A model generated the notes under the pieces. It did no database searches, had not been told where the DNA came from, and saw only the letters and a program-made list of their open reading frames with translations. This document shows positions 9,344 to 19,844 of a DNA stretch of 64,000 bases, in pieces; the first letter of the stretch is position 1, and the number at the start of each line of letters is the position of its first letter. The position numbers and the translations under genes were made by a program. The DNA comes from Acinetobacter sp. NCu2D-2. Its GTDB lineage: Bacteria > Pseudomonadota > Gammaproteobacteria > Pseudomonadales > Moraxellaceae. The stretch lies in assembly GCF_001647675.1 (NCBI RefSeq), contig NZ_CP015594.1:930001-994000 (forward strand), read 5' to 3'.

Positions 9344-9420
9344 GGGGCTATTGCTAAAGTATTTTAGCAATCCCAAATAGTTATTTTAAATATGATTTTG
9401 AGGATTGGATTGGATTGGGA
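9344..9420 (+). pseudogene. decayed partial copy of the 5' end of the gene at 9988
   Basis: This stretch aligns base by base with the first 75 or so nucleotides of the gene starting at 9988. Shared blocks include TTTTAGCAATC, GTTATTTTAA and TATGA-TTTGA. The start codon is lost and an in-frame TAG and indels are present. It is therefore a remnant of an ancestral tandem duplication lying between the adhesin gene and a small membrane-protein gene. No downstream remainder of the copy is recognisable. Confidence 0.6.
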
Positions 9421-9504
9421 TGAATTATGTGTATTTTAGTCAAGTAGTCACGGGTATAGAATTCTAATAATGATAAAATTATAAAAACGCGATTGAATTT
9501 TATA

Positions 9505-9960
9505 ATGTTATTTATATGTTTAGTTGTAATAGGCTTTGTTTTTTTAGTTCTCGGTCCAATTCTTATACCAAGAATGATGAGTTTGAACGGACGTGACATT
9601 CAACATGAGGGATTTATTTGGTACAGTTTTGGGCCTGGGCTATTCATAATGATTATTGCTTTTTATATACACTCACAACAACCGGTTAAAGTTTCATATG
9701 GCTGTGGTGTTGTTCAGTCCTATAAGTTAAATATAAATTCTAAAAACAAATTTGAAAGAGTTGTTATTCAATTTGAAGATTCTGCTTATTATCGACATTT
9801 AAGATTTAAAGATCATCTGTTACGTAAGGAATCGGGTGATTATGTTTGTTTCGAATTTAACGATAAGTTTAAAAATTCCTCTTTGAAAGAATCCGTCGTT
9901 TTAAAATGGATTGAGCCTACTGAAATGCAAAATATTAAGCGTATTAATCAGATAAAATAA
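9505..9960 (+). CDS. small membrane protein of unknown function
   Basis: This frame encodes 151 residues from ATG 9505. A TTG at 9493 is in frame, but neither start has a convincing ribosome-binding site. Two hydrophobic helices (about 1-20 and 40-58) are separated by a short polar loop. A soluble, charged C-terminal domain of about 90 residues rich in Lys, Phe and Asp follows. I do not recognise the family. The region is AT-rich, with weak translation signals. It sits between the decayed gene copy at 9344 and the intact gene at 9988, so it belongs to a variable patch of small genes downstream of the adhesin gene. Confidence 0.55.
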   Translation: MLFICLVVIGFVFLVLGPILIPRMMSLNGRDIQHEGFIWYSFGPGLFIMIIAFYIHSQQPVKVSYGCGVVQSYKLNINSKNKFERVVIQFEDSAYYRHLRFKDHLLRKESGDYVCFEFNDKFKNSSLKESVVLKWIEPTEMQNIKRINQIK

Positions 9961-9987
9961 AGCCGATTTTATTGTTCGAGCAGAAAC

Positions 9988-10224
9988 ATGGCTGTCGCTG
10001 AAGCATTTTTAGCAATCCAAAATTGTTATTTTAATTATGAGTTTGAAGAACTGAACTTGGATGGTTTTCCTGAAGAGTTATCGGTGTCTTTGCGTGGCAT
10101 GATGTTCCGTCACGAGATTCACTATGCAAACGCCACGTACTATGTTTACTTTAGTGATGTGCTGAGCGGGGGTGAATTGGACAAAATGAAGGCGGACTTC
10201 GCACGCTATTGCCCTGAGGAATAA
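9988..10224 (+). CDS. small hypothetical protein (78 aa)
   Basis: A soluble acidic protein of 78 residues with no signal peptide or transmembrane segment. It looks like a compact alpha/beta fold, with an aromatic-rich centre (about 44-56, YANATYYVYF) and a polar C-terminal helix. The family is not recognised. A decayed copy of its 5' end lies about 640 bp upstream. It is followed by palindromic repeats and a terminator shared with the convergent purB cluster. Confidence 0.6.
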   Translation: MAVAEAFLAIQNCYFNYEFEELNLDGFPEELSVSLRGMMFRHEIHYANATYYVYFSDVLSGGELDKMKADFARYCPEE

Positions 10225-10230
10225 TTTTTT

Positions 10231-10429
10231 ACACCCTCTCTCTAACTCTCTCCCAAAGGGAGAGAGAATTTTATGATGTATCTCTTTGCGTAGCAGCGCT
10301 ACTCATCCCAAAGGGAGAGGAAATCAAAGCATTGCGGAAATAAAAAAAGCGAAGCCGAAGCTTCGCTTTTTTACGCTGAATTTTTCATATTTACACCCTC
10401 TTTGTATTTCTGCCAAAGGGAGAAAGAAG
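10231..10429. repeat. dispersed CTCTCCC-AAA-GGGAGAG palindromes (three copies)
   Basis: Copy 1 (10231-10267) contains a perfect 9-bp palindrome around AAA (10246-10254 with 10258-10266). Copy 2 is a partial half (about 10305-10320). Copy 3 (10392-10429) resembles copy 1 across its whole length, including the leading ACACCCTCT. They surround a terminator between convergent genes. The pattern suggests a REP-like intergenic repeat. Confidence 0.6.
10342..10372. terminator. bidirectional terminator between the 78-aa gene and purB
   Basis: GCGAAGC/GCTTCGC stem with a CGAA loop. It has an A-run on one side and a T-run on the other, so it can serve both converging transcripts. Confidence 0.8.
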
Positions 10430-10450
10430 ATGCGATGAAAAACCGAAAAA

Positions 10451-11848
<1,398 letters not shown>

Positions 11849-11895
11849 TTAAATTTTGGAATTAAACGAAAAACGAAATGCGAGTTCAGCATCGG

Positions 11896-12627
11896 TTAAA
11901 TCACCTGAAACTGTAAACGCGCGAGGTTTTGGATATCTTTGAGTAACTTTCGTTTACCAAAAACCATGCCCCAAGAGCTACCACCGAGCTGACGCCAAAG
12001 GTGCGCCATCTGCAACCCTGTAAATAGAGAAGCACGAATGCGGTTGGTATGTCCTGCATCTTTAAATGCTTCAGCATTGCCGCGTACCATAATGCGTGGA
12101 TTAATCGATCCCGCAGTTTCGACATAGGTTTGCGCAAGATTGGCAATGATGCTTGGATGAAGGTAGTTGTTATCGAAGAATGAAAGTTGTCTTAAAATTT
12201 TTTGTTGAGATTGTTCAATAATCTCGACAAATTTTGGATTGCTATAGACCTTCTTTTCTAACTGAAGAAGTGCCATCGCATAGGTCATGGGAAGTTTAGT
12301 TGAAGATAATTTCGGAAGTCTAGATTTTGGAGAAGGATCAAATGGTTGGGTAATACTACTTTCTAATGTCTTTAGACCCAATGAAATATCCGAGAGTTGA
12401 TGAAAAAAATCCAATGTTTGAACATCCGAAATTTGGCTTGGACGAATGTTCAAACTGGCTTTAATCAATTGCTCGAAATAGAAGTTGCCCGTTTCACCAA
12501 TGCTTTGTTGCCCTGTAAGAGCCGTCATATGCGTCAGCTGTGTGGCTTGAAATACACCTGCTAACGCTAAAGCGCGGTTTTGACGAGTATTCAACGTTGT
12601 AGACTGTTGAAACGGTAACTCCGTCAT
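11896..12627 (-). CDS. hflD: HflD homologue (high-frequency lysogenization protein)
   Basis: Start placed at ATG 12627 (243 residues), which follows AAGGATGATC. An upstream ATG at 12666 would overlap mnmA by 32 nt. The protein is largely helical and lacks catalytic motifs. Residues such as [16 protein letters not shown] near the N-terminus match the HflD family. E. coli HflD is a membrane-associated protein that modulates phage lambda CII stability; its normal cellular role is unclear. It sits 7 nt after mnmA and before purB, as in E. coli. Confidence 0.88.
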   Translation of the reverse strand: MTELPFQQSTTLNTRQNRALALAGVFQATQLTHMTALTGQQSIGETGNFYFEQLIKASLNIRPSQISDVQTLDFFHQLSDISLGLKTLESSITQPFDPSPKSRLPKLSSTKLPMTYAMALLQLEKKVYSNPKFVEIIEQSQQKILRQLSFFDNNYLHPSIIANLAQTYVETAGSINPRIMVRGNAEAFKDAGHTNRIRASLFTGLQMAHLWRQLGGSSWGMVFGKRKLLKDIQNLARLQFQVI

Positions 12628-12634
12628 GCCGAGA

Positions 12635-13786
12635 TCATCCTTTAATAAAATCTGGAATAGGGGCATTGGTATGATGAATCACACCACCACCTAAACAATA
12701 TTCACCTGAATAGAACACCACACTTTGACCTGGTGTCACGGCACGTTGTGGTTCATCGAACTCCACACGTACACCGTATGGTGCTTCAGGATCTTTAAAA
12801 ATTGTACATGCTTGGTCAGACTGACGGTAACGGGTTTTTGCAGTACAACGGAAACCTGTATCAGGAATCGCTTGTTCACCTGCCACCCAATCAATCGCTT
12901 CAGACCATAAAATGGTGCTTTGCATGAGTGGATGTTCGTGTCCTTGACCGACCACCAAACGATTGCCTTCGATATCTTTGTGAAGAACGAACCACGCACC
13001 CTCTGCGACGCCTTTCATCCCACCAATACCGATGCCACCACGTTGACCGAGCGTATAGTACATTAAGCCGTGATGATCACCAACCTCTTTACCATCTTCA
13101 AGTACAATTTTTCCAGGTTGTGCTGGAAGATATTGTTTTAAAAAGTCATTAAAGCGGCGTTCACCAATAAAACAAATACCAGTTGAATCTTTTTTCTTTG
13201 CCGTAGCAAGCCCCAATTCTTCAGCAATTTTACGTACTTGCGGTTTTTCAATTTCACCGACAGGGAACAAGGTTTTGTTAATTTCACGACCATGTACGGC
13301 ATGTAAGAAATACGTTTGGTCTTTATTGTTGTCATAGCCACGTAATAAAGGTGCATAGTGTTCACCTTTAGAATTGGTTGCAGTTTCACCGCGGCGGCAG
13401 TAGTGACCTGTGGCAATAAAGTCTGCACCCAAATTAATGGCATGGTCTAAAAAGGCACGAAATTTAATTTCTTTATTACAGAGAATATCGGGGTTTGGGG
13501 TACGACCTGCGGCATATTCTGCTAAGAAGTGCTCGAAGACACGATCCCAATATTCCATCGCAAAGTTGGCTGTGTGTAGTTTAATACCAATTTTATCGCA
13601 AACGGCTTGTGCATCGGCAAGGTCGTCCATTGCCGTGCAATATTCTGTGCCGTCATCTTCTTCCCAGTTTTTCATGAAAAGACCTTCAACTTGGTAACCT
13701 TGTTGAAGTAAAAGAGCCGCAGAAACAGATGAATCTACACCACCCGACATACCGACGATGACACGTTGTTGCATAGGATTAGGCAT
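12635..13786 (-). CDS. mnmA: tRNA-specific 2-thiouridylase MnmA
   Basis: This 383-residue enzyme thiolates uridine 34 of Lys, Glu and Gln tRNAs. The ATP-pyrophosphatase PP-loop SGGVDSS is at 14-20. Catalytic cysteines are Cys103 (in NPDILCN) and Cys205 (in [10 protein letters not shown]). The C-terminal beta-barrel domain runs from about residue 300. Its start codon lies inside the last 8 bases of nudJ (ATGCCTAA overlap), so translation of the two is coupled. Confidence 0.96.
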   Translation of the reverse strand: MPNPMQQRVIVGMSGGVDSSVSAALLLQQGYQVEGLFMKNWEEDDGTEYCTAMDDLADAQAVCDKIGIKLHTANFAMEYWDRVFEHFLAEYAAGRTPNPDILCNKEIKFRAFLDHAINLGADFIATGHYCRRGETATNSKGEHYAPLLRGYDNNKDQTYFLHAVHGREINKTLFPVGEIEKPQVRKIAEELGLATAKKKDSTGICFIGERRFNDFLKQYLPAQPGKIVLEDGKEVGDHHGLMYYTLGQRGGIGIGGMKGVAEGAWFVLHKDIEGNRLVVGQGHEHPLMQSTILWSEAIDWVAGEQAIPDTGFRCTAKTRYRQSDQACTIFKDPEAPYGVRVEFDEPQRAVTPGQSVVFYSGEYCLGGGVIHHTNAPIPDFIKG

Positions 13787-14264
13787 CCAAATTTGAAATT
13801 AAGGGAGAATTTTGGTGCTCGTAAATGAGCGATAAAGGATATTTTTGACCTGACAGGGCATCTTGCACGGCTTTAATCACCAATGGACTACGTGCGCGTG
13901 CAGATTCAATCAGTTCATCTAAAGTCATCCAAACTGCACCGACAATACCAGTATCGAGTTCGGCATGTGGGTCATGTGCAATGGATTGTGCTAAAAAGCA
14001 GAAACGGTAATAAGTACGGTCGGGGAACATCGGTGGGGTATAGGTATACATCCCAAGCAAGTTCGTCACTTCAACCGTATGACCTGTTTCTTCCATGGTT
14101 TCACGAATAGCTGCTTCAATGATGGTTTCGCCAGCTTCGACATGACCTGCAGGTTGGTTAAAGACGGTATGCGTTACGCCTTCTGTATGTTCTTCTACAA
14201 ACAGGAATTTTCCATCTTTTTCAACGACGGTTGCGACAGTGACGTGAGCAGTCCAAGCGGTCAT
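13779..14264 (-). CDS. nudJ: NUDIX hydrolase, NudJ-type
   Basis: Start chosen at ATG 14264 (161 residues, [12 protein letters not shown]), since NudJ proteins begin shortly before HVTVA. An ATG nine codons upstream (14291) is possible. The complete Nudix box spans about residues 40-62 (G-x5-E-x7-RE-x2-EE-x-G). E. coli NudJ hydrolyses thiamine pyrophosphate intermediates and nucleoside di- and triphosphates. It overlaps mnmA by 8 nt and heads the nudJ-mnmA-hflD-purB cluster. Confidence 0.92.
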   Translation of the reverse strand: MTAWTAHVTVATVVEKDGKFLFVEEHTEGVTHTVFNQPAGHVEAGETIIEAAIRETMEETGHTVEVTNLLGMYTYTPPMFPDRTYYRFCFLAQSIAHDPHAELDTGIVGAVWMTLDELIESARARSPLVIKAVQDALSGQKYPLSLIYEHQNSPLISNLDA

Positions 14265-14470
14265 AAAGCAGCACCATGGATAAGGATGCACTATTGTATA
14301 AAATTTTGGGGTGTGTGGCTATGACGGGAGGGGATTTCTTTCAGCGTGTAAAAGATTAGGTTGTTGTGGTTGAATGGAGATAATTTTTAACCATGTATCA
14401 GCGATAGTATGCTAATTTCGAAACACATAAAAAAACTTTCATAACATCTTTAAAAAAAATGGGGATAAAG

Positions 14471-14881
14471 ATGACATACATCATCTATTTTTTGGGAGTC
14501 ATTCTACGTGGTTTCATCGCCATTGTTTTAGCTGTTCCTTGCTTTTATACCATGATGATTCCTGACATGGTTGAATCCATGAATAGGTTCAGCTTTTTAA
14601 TTCCTCTATCAATTATTTTAAATTTTCTTGCATATGTATGTTATTTAGCTTTGGCTATTAATTGGGTCTTTCTCTTAGAAGTAAAAGATAAATGGCTTGT
14701 AACAATTGCCCCTCTCACTATGGCATTATTTACTCTGCCTCTTGTTATTATTTTTTTAAGTGTAGGCGTTATACTTTTGTTGTTTGTAGAAATCCCTTTT
14801 TTATTTTATTTGTGTTATTGGAATTTAGATCGCTACCAAAAATATCGTCATCATTCAGGATTAATACAAAATTTAAAATAA
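14471..14881 (+). CDS. small hydrophobic membrane protein
   Basis: Start at ATG 14471, behind GGGGATAAAG; an in-frame ATG at 14459 overlaps that site. The 136-residue product is almost entirely hydrophobic, with about four helices (near 4-25, 37-62, 68-88 and 90-112) and a basic C-terminal tail. I do not recognise the family. It is transcribed alone, between oppositely oriented genes, and its composition is AT-rich. Confidence 0.65.
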   Translation: MTYIIYFLGVILRGFIAIVLAVPCFYTMMIPDMVESMNRFSFLIPLSIILNFLAYVCYLALAINWVFLLEVKDKWLVTIAPLTMALFTLPLVIIFLSVGVILLLFVEIPFLFYLCYWNLDRYQKYRHHSGLIQNLK

Positions 14882-14926
14882 CGAATGAGTAATTTTTATA
14901 TTGAGGTAAAAATGCGGAATCTCATT

Positions 14927-15457
14927 TTATTTGTAATTCCCCGACACCTTTACATAATTCTGTGCTGAATATGGTAAAAACGCTTTTTCTTTCTCAGTCA
15001 GTGGACGTACTTTTTTGACAGGACTGCCCATATACAAATAACCGCTTTCCAAAACTTTGTTTGGCGGAACGAGCGAACCTGCACCAATCATCACATCATC
15101 TTCAACAACGACATCATCCAAAATAATCGTGCCAATCCCCACCAAAACACGGTTGCCAATGGTACAACCATGTAATTTCACATGATGACCAATCGTTACA
15201 TCTTCACCAATCATTAAAGGCGAACCTTCAGGCTTATCAGCTTTTTTATGGCTGACATGTAACATGGAGTGATCTTGCACATTGGAGTTTTTACCAATGC
15301 GAATATAATTCACATCGCCACGAATTACCGCAAATGGCCAAACTGAGACATTTTCGCCAAGAACAACATCACCAATCACGACTGACATCGGGTCGATATA
15401 ACAAGAATCATCAATAGTTGGGGCGGTGTCTAAATAGGGACGAATGTTTTGGCTCAT
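14927..15457 (-). CDS. gamma-carbonic anhydrase family protein (YrdA/PaaY-like)
   Basis: This 176-residue left-handed beta-helix protein is built from hexapeptide repeats (for example IGDVVLGENVSV and IGEDVTIGHHVKL). Candidate zinc ligands His67, His91 and His96 sit at gamma-carbonic-anhydrase positions in a trimer. Homologues interconvert CO2 and bicarbonate or act as thioesterase-like proteins, and the sequence alone does not distinguish these. It is transcribed away from dacC, with a dacC terminator in between. Confidence 0.85.
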   Translation of the reverse strand: MSQNIRPYLDTAPTIDDSCYIDPMSVVIGDVVLGENVSVWPFAVIRGDVNYIRIGKNSNVQDHSMLHVSHKKADKPEGSPLMIGEDVTIGHHVKLHGCTIGNRVLVGIGTIILDDVVVEDDVMIGAGSLVPPNKVLESGYLYMGSPVKKVRPLTEKEKAFLPYSAQNYVKVSGNYK

Positions 15458-15501
15458 AGCAAAGTCATCTATGTAATTGATCGGTTTTAAAGCAGTATAA
15501 A

Positions 15502-15535
15502 ATAAAAAAGCACCTAGACCGAAATCTAGATGCTT
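15502..15535 (-). terminator. intrinsic terminator of dacC
   Basis: On the minus strand an 11-bp stem (15525-15535 with 15508-15518, one mismatch) with a 6-nt loop is followed by a T-rich run, 38 nt after the dacC stop. Confidence 0.82.
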
Positions 15536-15572
15536 GAACTTAAGTCTAAAACGATTTTAAAAAACGTTTCAA

Positions 15573-16721
15573 TTAAAATAAGTTAGAGAAGAATTGTTTT
15601 ATATGGTCAATCATACGCGCGAAGAAGTTTGCTTCTTCAACTGCTTTTAAAGCCACAAGTGGTTTTTCAGCAATCACTTTACCATCTAAGGTTGCAACGT
15701 ATTTACCGACGACTTGACCTGCTTTTAAAGGCGCAGTCAGTTTAGGTTGAACCACCAATTGCGTTTTGATTGCATTGGCTTGACCTTTCGGCATAGTTAC
15801 GTTGAAGTTTTCAGCCAAACCGATTTGAACTTCAGAGTCTTTACCAAACCAAACTTTTGCTTTCGCTAAAACTTGTTTTGCAGGTTGAACACTCTTCGTT
15901 TCAAAGTTTGCATAACCCCAAGCCAACAATTCACGTGTTTGAGACGCACGTTCGTTCATGCTTGGCGCGCCGAAAATCACAGAAATTAAACGAGTCGGAC
16001 CGCGTTTAGCCGAAGTTGTTAAGCAGTAGCCAGCTTCTTCAGTGTGACCTGTTTTTAAACCATCCACGCTTGGATCTGAGTAAAGAAGGGCATTACGGTT
16101 GCCTTGACGAATACCGTTAAAGGTAAATTCTTTTTCAGAGTAGATTGGGTAATATTTTGAGCTGTCATGAATAATGTGCTGCGCCAAAATCGCCATATCT
16201 TTTGCAGTTGAATAATGACCATCTGCAGGCATACCTGTCGCATTGATGAAATGCGTATTTTTCATGCCGATACGTTGTGCTTCTTGGTTCATCATATGTG
16301 CGAAAGTACCTTCGTTCCCCGCAATATGTTCAGCCATCGCTTTTGATGCATCATTACCTGACTGGATAATAATACCGCGCAACATTTCCAAAGACGTTGC
16401 TGTACTATTTAAAGGCACATACATACATGATTCTGAACTGCTACCACGACACCAAGCAGATTCATTCATGCGAACTTTTTCGTTTTCAGTCAGTTCACCG
16501 CTCAATAATTTTTGTTCAATGATGTAACTCGTCATCATTTTAGTCATTGATGCAGGTGCTAACTTTTCATTTTCGTTTTTTGCAGCAAGGATTTGCCCAG
16601 TTTCGAAGTCCATCAACACAAATGATTTATTATTCAGTTCTGGTGGTGCTGTGAGGACAGTTGCTGCGAATGAAAAACTAGGTGCGATTAGTAGTGCAGC
16701 AAGGGCGGTTTTTCGGGTCAT
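15573..16721 (-). CDS. dacC: D-alanyl-D-alanine carboxypeptidase (PBP5/6 type)
   Basis: This 382-residue periplasmic penicillin-binding protein removes the terminal D-Ala from peptidoglycan stem peptides. It has a signal peptide (1-19, ending SFSFA) and the catalytic triad of motifs SMTK (58-61, Ser58 nucleophile), SGN (121-123) and KTG (223-225). A C-terminal beta-sandwich domain follows from about 275, and a C-terminal amphipathic segment (about 363-382, rich in Phe and Lys) should attach it to the outer face of the inner membrane. It is a single gene with its own terminator. Confidence 0.95.
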   Translation of the reverse strand: MTRKTALAALLIAPSFSFAATVLTAPPELNNKSFVLMDFETGQILAAKNENEKLAPASMTKMMTSYIIEQKLLSGELTENEKVRMNESAWCRGSSSESCMYVPLNSTATSLEMLRGIIIQSGNDASKAMAEHIAGNEGTFAHMMNQEAQRIGMKNTHFINATGMPADGHYSTAKDMAILAQHIIHDSSKYYPIYSEKEFTFNGIRQGNRNALLYSDPSVDGLKTGHTEEAGYCLTTSAKRGPTRLISVIFGAPSMNERASQTRELLAWGYANFETKSVQPAKQVLAKAKVWFGKDSEVQIGLAENFNVTMPKGQANAIKTQLVVQPKLTAPLKAGQVVGKYVATLDGKVIAEKPLVALKAVEEANFFARMIDHIKQFFSNLF

Positions 16722-16850
16722 TCTAGTTAGTCCAATAATCTTGAGGTGAGCACAAAAGAGCTAGCATTTTAGGACAAACCTGAACGGACTTCTATGGGGT
16801 AGAAAGGCTTATTTGAGAAGTATTGTAAGTACTTTGAAACATTCGAGATG

Positions 16851-16927
16851 AAAAGCCTAAAATCACTGAATGAATCGTATAAAAAAGCAGCTTTTATAAA
16901 ATTTCGAGATTCAATGACTTTAGGCTT
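16851..16927 (-). terminator. long imperfect hairpin downstream of the 16948 gene
   Basis: AAGCCTAAA-type ends (16853-16861 and 16919-16927) extend inward as an imperfect inverted repeat of about 20 bp per arm, around an AT-rich centre that contains AAAAGCTGCTTTT. On the minus strand TTTT follows the stem. It lies just downstream of the secreted-protein gene and probably ends its transcript. Confidence 0.5.
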
Positions 16928-16947
16928 GATGAGTATATTTTTAGAAA

Positions 16948-17322
16948 TTAGTAGTTGCTAAGCTCATTACAAATGGCTTGGTTTTTAGCTTGTCCTGCAA
17001 CTTTGGCATCATTACGTGCTTCAACAAGGACAGGGCTAAGTGTGCTTTGTTTCATCAATTGATTTAATGCTTGAACAGGATTTTTTTGGCTTGGTAAATA
17101 TTCTTTTGCCAATTTATTAAAGCCTTTTTCAAACTTTGCTTGATCTGACACTAAACTTGGACATACTTCTGAAATGACATAGATTGCAGCAAGCTCTTGT
17201 TGTGTTACTTGTTGGTCAGGCGTTACATCAATATTATCGTTGGCTGCAAAAGCATTTTGTGCAAGAAGTCCACTCATAGACAAAGCTAAAATAGACAGGG
17301 CATTGAACAGTGGCTTTTTCAT
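16948..17322 (-). CDS. secreted small protein, paralogue 1
   Basis: This 124-residue protein has a clear signal peptide (1-26, ending QNAFA). The mature part is helical, with two cysteines (near residues 54 and 118) that could form a disulphide. The motif TQQELAAIYVISEVCPSLVS is paralleled in the neighbouring gene at 17523, as is a C-terminal ARNDAK...AICN-type block, so the two are paralogues. The function is unknown and I know no characterised member. Each gene has its own upstream region of about 200 nt. Confidence 0.75.
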   Translation of the reverse strand: MKKPLFNALSILALSMSGLLAQNAFAANDNIDVTPDQQVTQQELAAIYVISEVCPSLVSDQAKFEKGFNKLAKEYLPSQKNPVQALNQLMKQSTLSPVLVEARNDAKVAGQAKNQAICNELSNY

Positions 17323-17522
17323 ATTAAAACTCTAAATTTACAATGAAACAATTTGAGACAAGCTTAAACTGATTTCGCCTGTTGCAAAGCATAAAAATGT
17401 TATTTTTGAGTAGCATCATGAAAGAATTATGAAGATAACAATTTGAAATTCTGTCTAAAATTAAGCAAAAACTAGGATAACGTAACCATCATCCTAGCTT
17501 AGATGTCTTGTGATGCGATGGA

Positions 17523-17897
17523 TTATTCAGCTTCATAAGCCACTAAATCTTCACATGCAGCTTTTTGTTCAGCAGCATTCACTTGTTTCGCATCCTGACG
17601 CGCCGTATTTAAAAGAGTTTTATATTCAGCATCTAATTGTAATTGTTCAAAGCTAAATTGAACGCCTTGGAAATCACTCAAATACGTCTGTGTTAAAAGT
17701 TGTGCCTTTTGTTCAAGACTTGGATTTGAACCGGTAATGGCAGGACATACTTCTTTCAGCACTTGGACAGACGCGAGATTTTCTTTCAGAATCGTATTTT
17801 CTTCTGCTTGTTCCACATTTGGTGCTGCAAATACAGGGGAGAATGTCGCACCAGTTATAAGAGCAATTAGTGCAGCACGTTTTTTTGTTTGAATCAT
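17523..17897 (-). CDS. secreted small protein, paralogue 2
   Basis: Start placed at ATG 17897 (MIQTKK), which gives 124 residues, the same length as its paralogue. An ATG four codons upstream (17909) is the alternative. It has a signal peptide of about 24 residues (ending SPVFA) and shares ENLASVQVLKEVCPAI and the ARQDAK...AACEDL region with the neighbour at 16948, including two Cys at equivalent positions. The mature proteins are only moderately similar, so the duplication is old. It is probably periplasmic and of unknown role. Confidence 0.72.
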   Translation of the reverse strand: MIQTKKRAALIALITGATFSPVFAAPNVEQAEENTILKENLASVQVLKEVCPAITGSNPSLEQKAQLLTQTYLSDFQGVQFSFEQLQLDAEYKTLLNTARQDAKQVNAAEQKAACEDLVAYEAE

Positions 17898-18008
17898 CTT
17901 GAACCACATACTTTAAGATGGAGAAAGACCAATAAATATATATAATTCCAACACTAATACAAACAAATGACCTCACCGGTCACTATGTTCGGCAAAATGA
18001 GAGTGTGA

Positions 18009-18794
18009 GTGAATATATTAATTTCCAATGATGACGGGGTATTGGCACCGGGCATTCAGGCATTGGCTCAGGCATTAAAAAAACTCGGTCGCGTGGTAAT
18101 CGTGGCACCTGATCATGAACGTAGTGGATTTTCCAGTGCATTAACCATTGATCGACCCTTACGTCCTGTCGAAATTTCCACTGATGTTTGGGCGGTAGAT
18201 GGAACGCCAGCAGATTGTGTCTATTTAGCCACCAATGGTTTATTTGATTTTGAGTTTGACCTTGTCGTGAGTGGAATAAATAACGGACCTAATCTGGGCG
18301 ATCATATCTTGTATTCAGGTACGGTGGGCGCAGCGATGGGTGGACGTTTGGGTAGATTACCTTCTATTGCTGTTTCACTCTGTGGTGCAAAAGTTCGTCA
18401 ATATACTTCACCGGATGATTTTAAAGCTGCTGCAGAATGGGTTGCACAGTTTATAGCATCAGGTTTACCTAAACTGCCACCACGTTATGTGCTGAATATG
18501 AATATTCCTGATATTGAGGAAATTAAAGGTATTCAGGTGACGCATCAAAGTCACTGTCATACACCGAAGCCAATTATTCCACAGGTGAATCCACGTGGAT
18601 ATCAGACCTATTGGATTAGTCTTGCAAAGGAACTGCAGGCACACGATATGCATGTCAATCATTCGATGGCAGATTTTGAGGCGGTTGCTGCAGGCTTCGT
18701 TAGCCTAACACCTATACAAATGGAGACAACAAATGCCCAAGTTATACAAGATTTGCAGTCTCAGCTTTCGCAAAGGCATCAAGTAGTGTTATAA
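18009..18794 (+). CDS. surE: 5'-nucleotidase SurE
   Basis: This 261-residue metal-dependent nucleotide phosphatase begins with GTG ([10 protein letters not shown]). The catalytic Asp pair is D8-D9, and the family motifs [22 protein letters not shown] occur near residues 87-108. SurE dephosphorylates nucleoside monophosphates and polyphosphate in stress. In many gammaproteobacteria surE is followed by pcm, nlpD and rpoS; here nlpD follows directly and rpoS is absent. Confidence 0.95.
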   Translation: MNILISNDDGVLAPGIQALAQALKKLGRVVIVAPDHERSGFSSALTIDRPLRPVEISTDVWAVDGTPADCVYLATNGLFDFEFDLVVSGINNGPNLGDHILYSGTVGAAMGGRLGRLPSIAVSLCGAKVRQYTSPDDFKAAAEWVAQFIASGLPKLPPRYVLNMNIPDIEEIKGIQVTHQSHCHTPKPIIPQVNPRGYQTYWISLAKELQAHDMHVNHSMADFEAVAAGFVSLTPIQMETTNAQVIQDLQSQLSQRHQVVL

Positions 18795-18890
18795 CTTTGT
18801 GAAAATATAGCCATTACTCTAATAATGTAATGATTTTTTGCTAATCTTGACTGGTTTTTTTAGCCCCACAGATAGTTCGAGAGGATAATA

Positions 18891-19751
18891 ATGTCATTGG
18901 TGACACCAAAACGTAAATTCGCAACCGCGACATGGATAAAAGCCTGTGCAATTTCAGCTGTTGTAAGCTCTACTGTCTTGGTGACTGGCTGTGCATCTAA
19001 GCCACAGTTTGGTGGGGCAACACGTACTGCACCTGCACCTGAATTTTATACTATTCGCTCTGGCGACACTTTGAGCGGTATTGCTGCACGATATGGCTTG
19101 AACTACGTCACCGTCGCGCAGATGAATGATATTCCTGAACCTTATCGAATTTTTGTCGGTCAATCGATTCGCTTAAAGAGTAATGGTAGTACGCCAAAAA
19201 CTACGACTCAAGCGCTTGATTCAGCAGCGCCAATTCAACGTCAAACCATTGCGTTGCCAAGTGCATCTACAAGCACAACTGTAGTAACTACCCCTGTGCA
19301 AAAAGCGCCTACAACGACAGTGACCCAGCCAGCCAAAACTACGACTACAGTCACTCAGCCTTCTGTAGTTGCTGCAACGACCGGTATTCGTTGGGTGAAA
19401 CCATCGAATGGTCCTATATTACAGGCCTATAATTTGGCTTCAGGCATTAAAGGGACACGTTATGGCGGTAAAGAAGGTGATCCTGTGTATGCGGCTGCGG
19501 AAGGTCAAGTGGTCTATGCAGCCGATGGTTTAAAAGAATACGGTAATTTGGTATTGATTAGACACGTTAAAGGATACATCACCGCTTATGCACACAATAG
19601 TAAATTGCATGTGAAAAGTGGAGAGAATGTTAAAGCAGGTCAAAAGATTGCGGACATGGGTTCTACAGGGACAACCAAGACCATGCTTGAATTTCAGGTG
19701 CGCTTAGATGGGAAGCCGATCAATCCTTCTACAGTTGTTGCAAATAACTAA
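18891..19751 (+). CDS. nlpD: NlpD-like lipoprotein with LysM and degenerate LytM domains
   Basis: This 286-residue envelope lipoprotein has a lipobox VTGC with the acylated Cys at about residue 34. A LysM peptidoglycan-binding domain (about 52-97, YTIRSGDTLSGIAARYG) comes next. A Thr/Pro/Gln-rich linker (about 100-160) leads to a C-terminal M23/LytM fold (165-280). The zinc ligands are missing: the H-x(n)-D site reads GTRYGGKEGD and the final HxH reads MLEFQ. It is therefore probably an amidase activator for daughter-cell separation, like E. coli NlpD, rather than a peptidase. Confidence 0.9.
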   Translation: MSLVTPKRKFATATWIKACAISAVVSSTVLVTGCASKPQFGGATRTAPAPEFYTIRSGDTLSGIAARYGLNYVTVAQMNDIPEPYRIFVGQSIRLKSNGSTPKTTTQALDSAAPIQRQTIALPSASTSTTVVTTPVQKAPTTTVTQPAKTTTTVTQPSVVAATTGIRWVKPSNGPILQAYNLASGIKGTRYGGKEGDPVYAAAEGQVVYAADGLKEYGNLVLIRHVKGYITAYAHNSKLHVKSGENVKAGQKIADMGSTGTTKTMLEFQVRLDGKPINPSTVVANN

Positions 19752-19844
19752 ATAAATAATGCAAATCTGAAAATTCACCGTATAATACAATGAGTTGCTT
19801 TTATCAAATAATATAAAGCATCTCATAAGTTTAGAGGGGAATTT

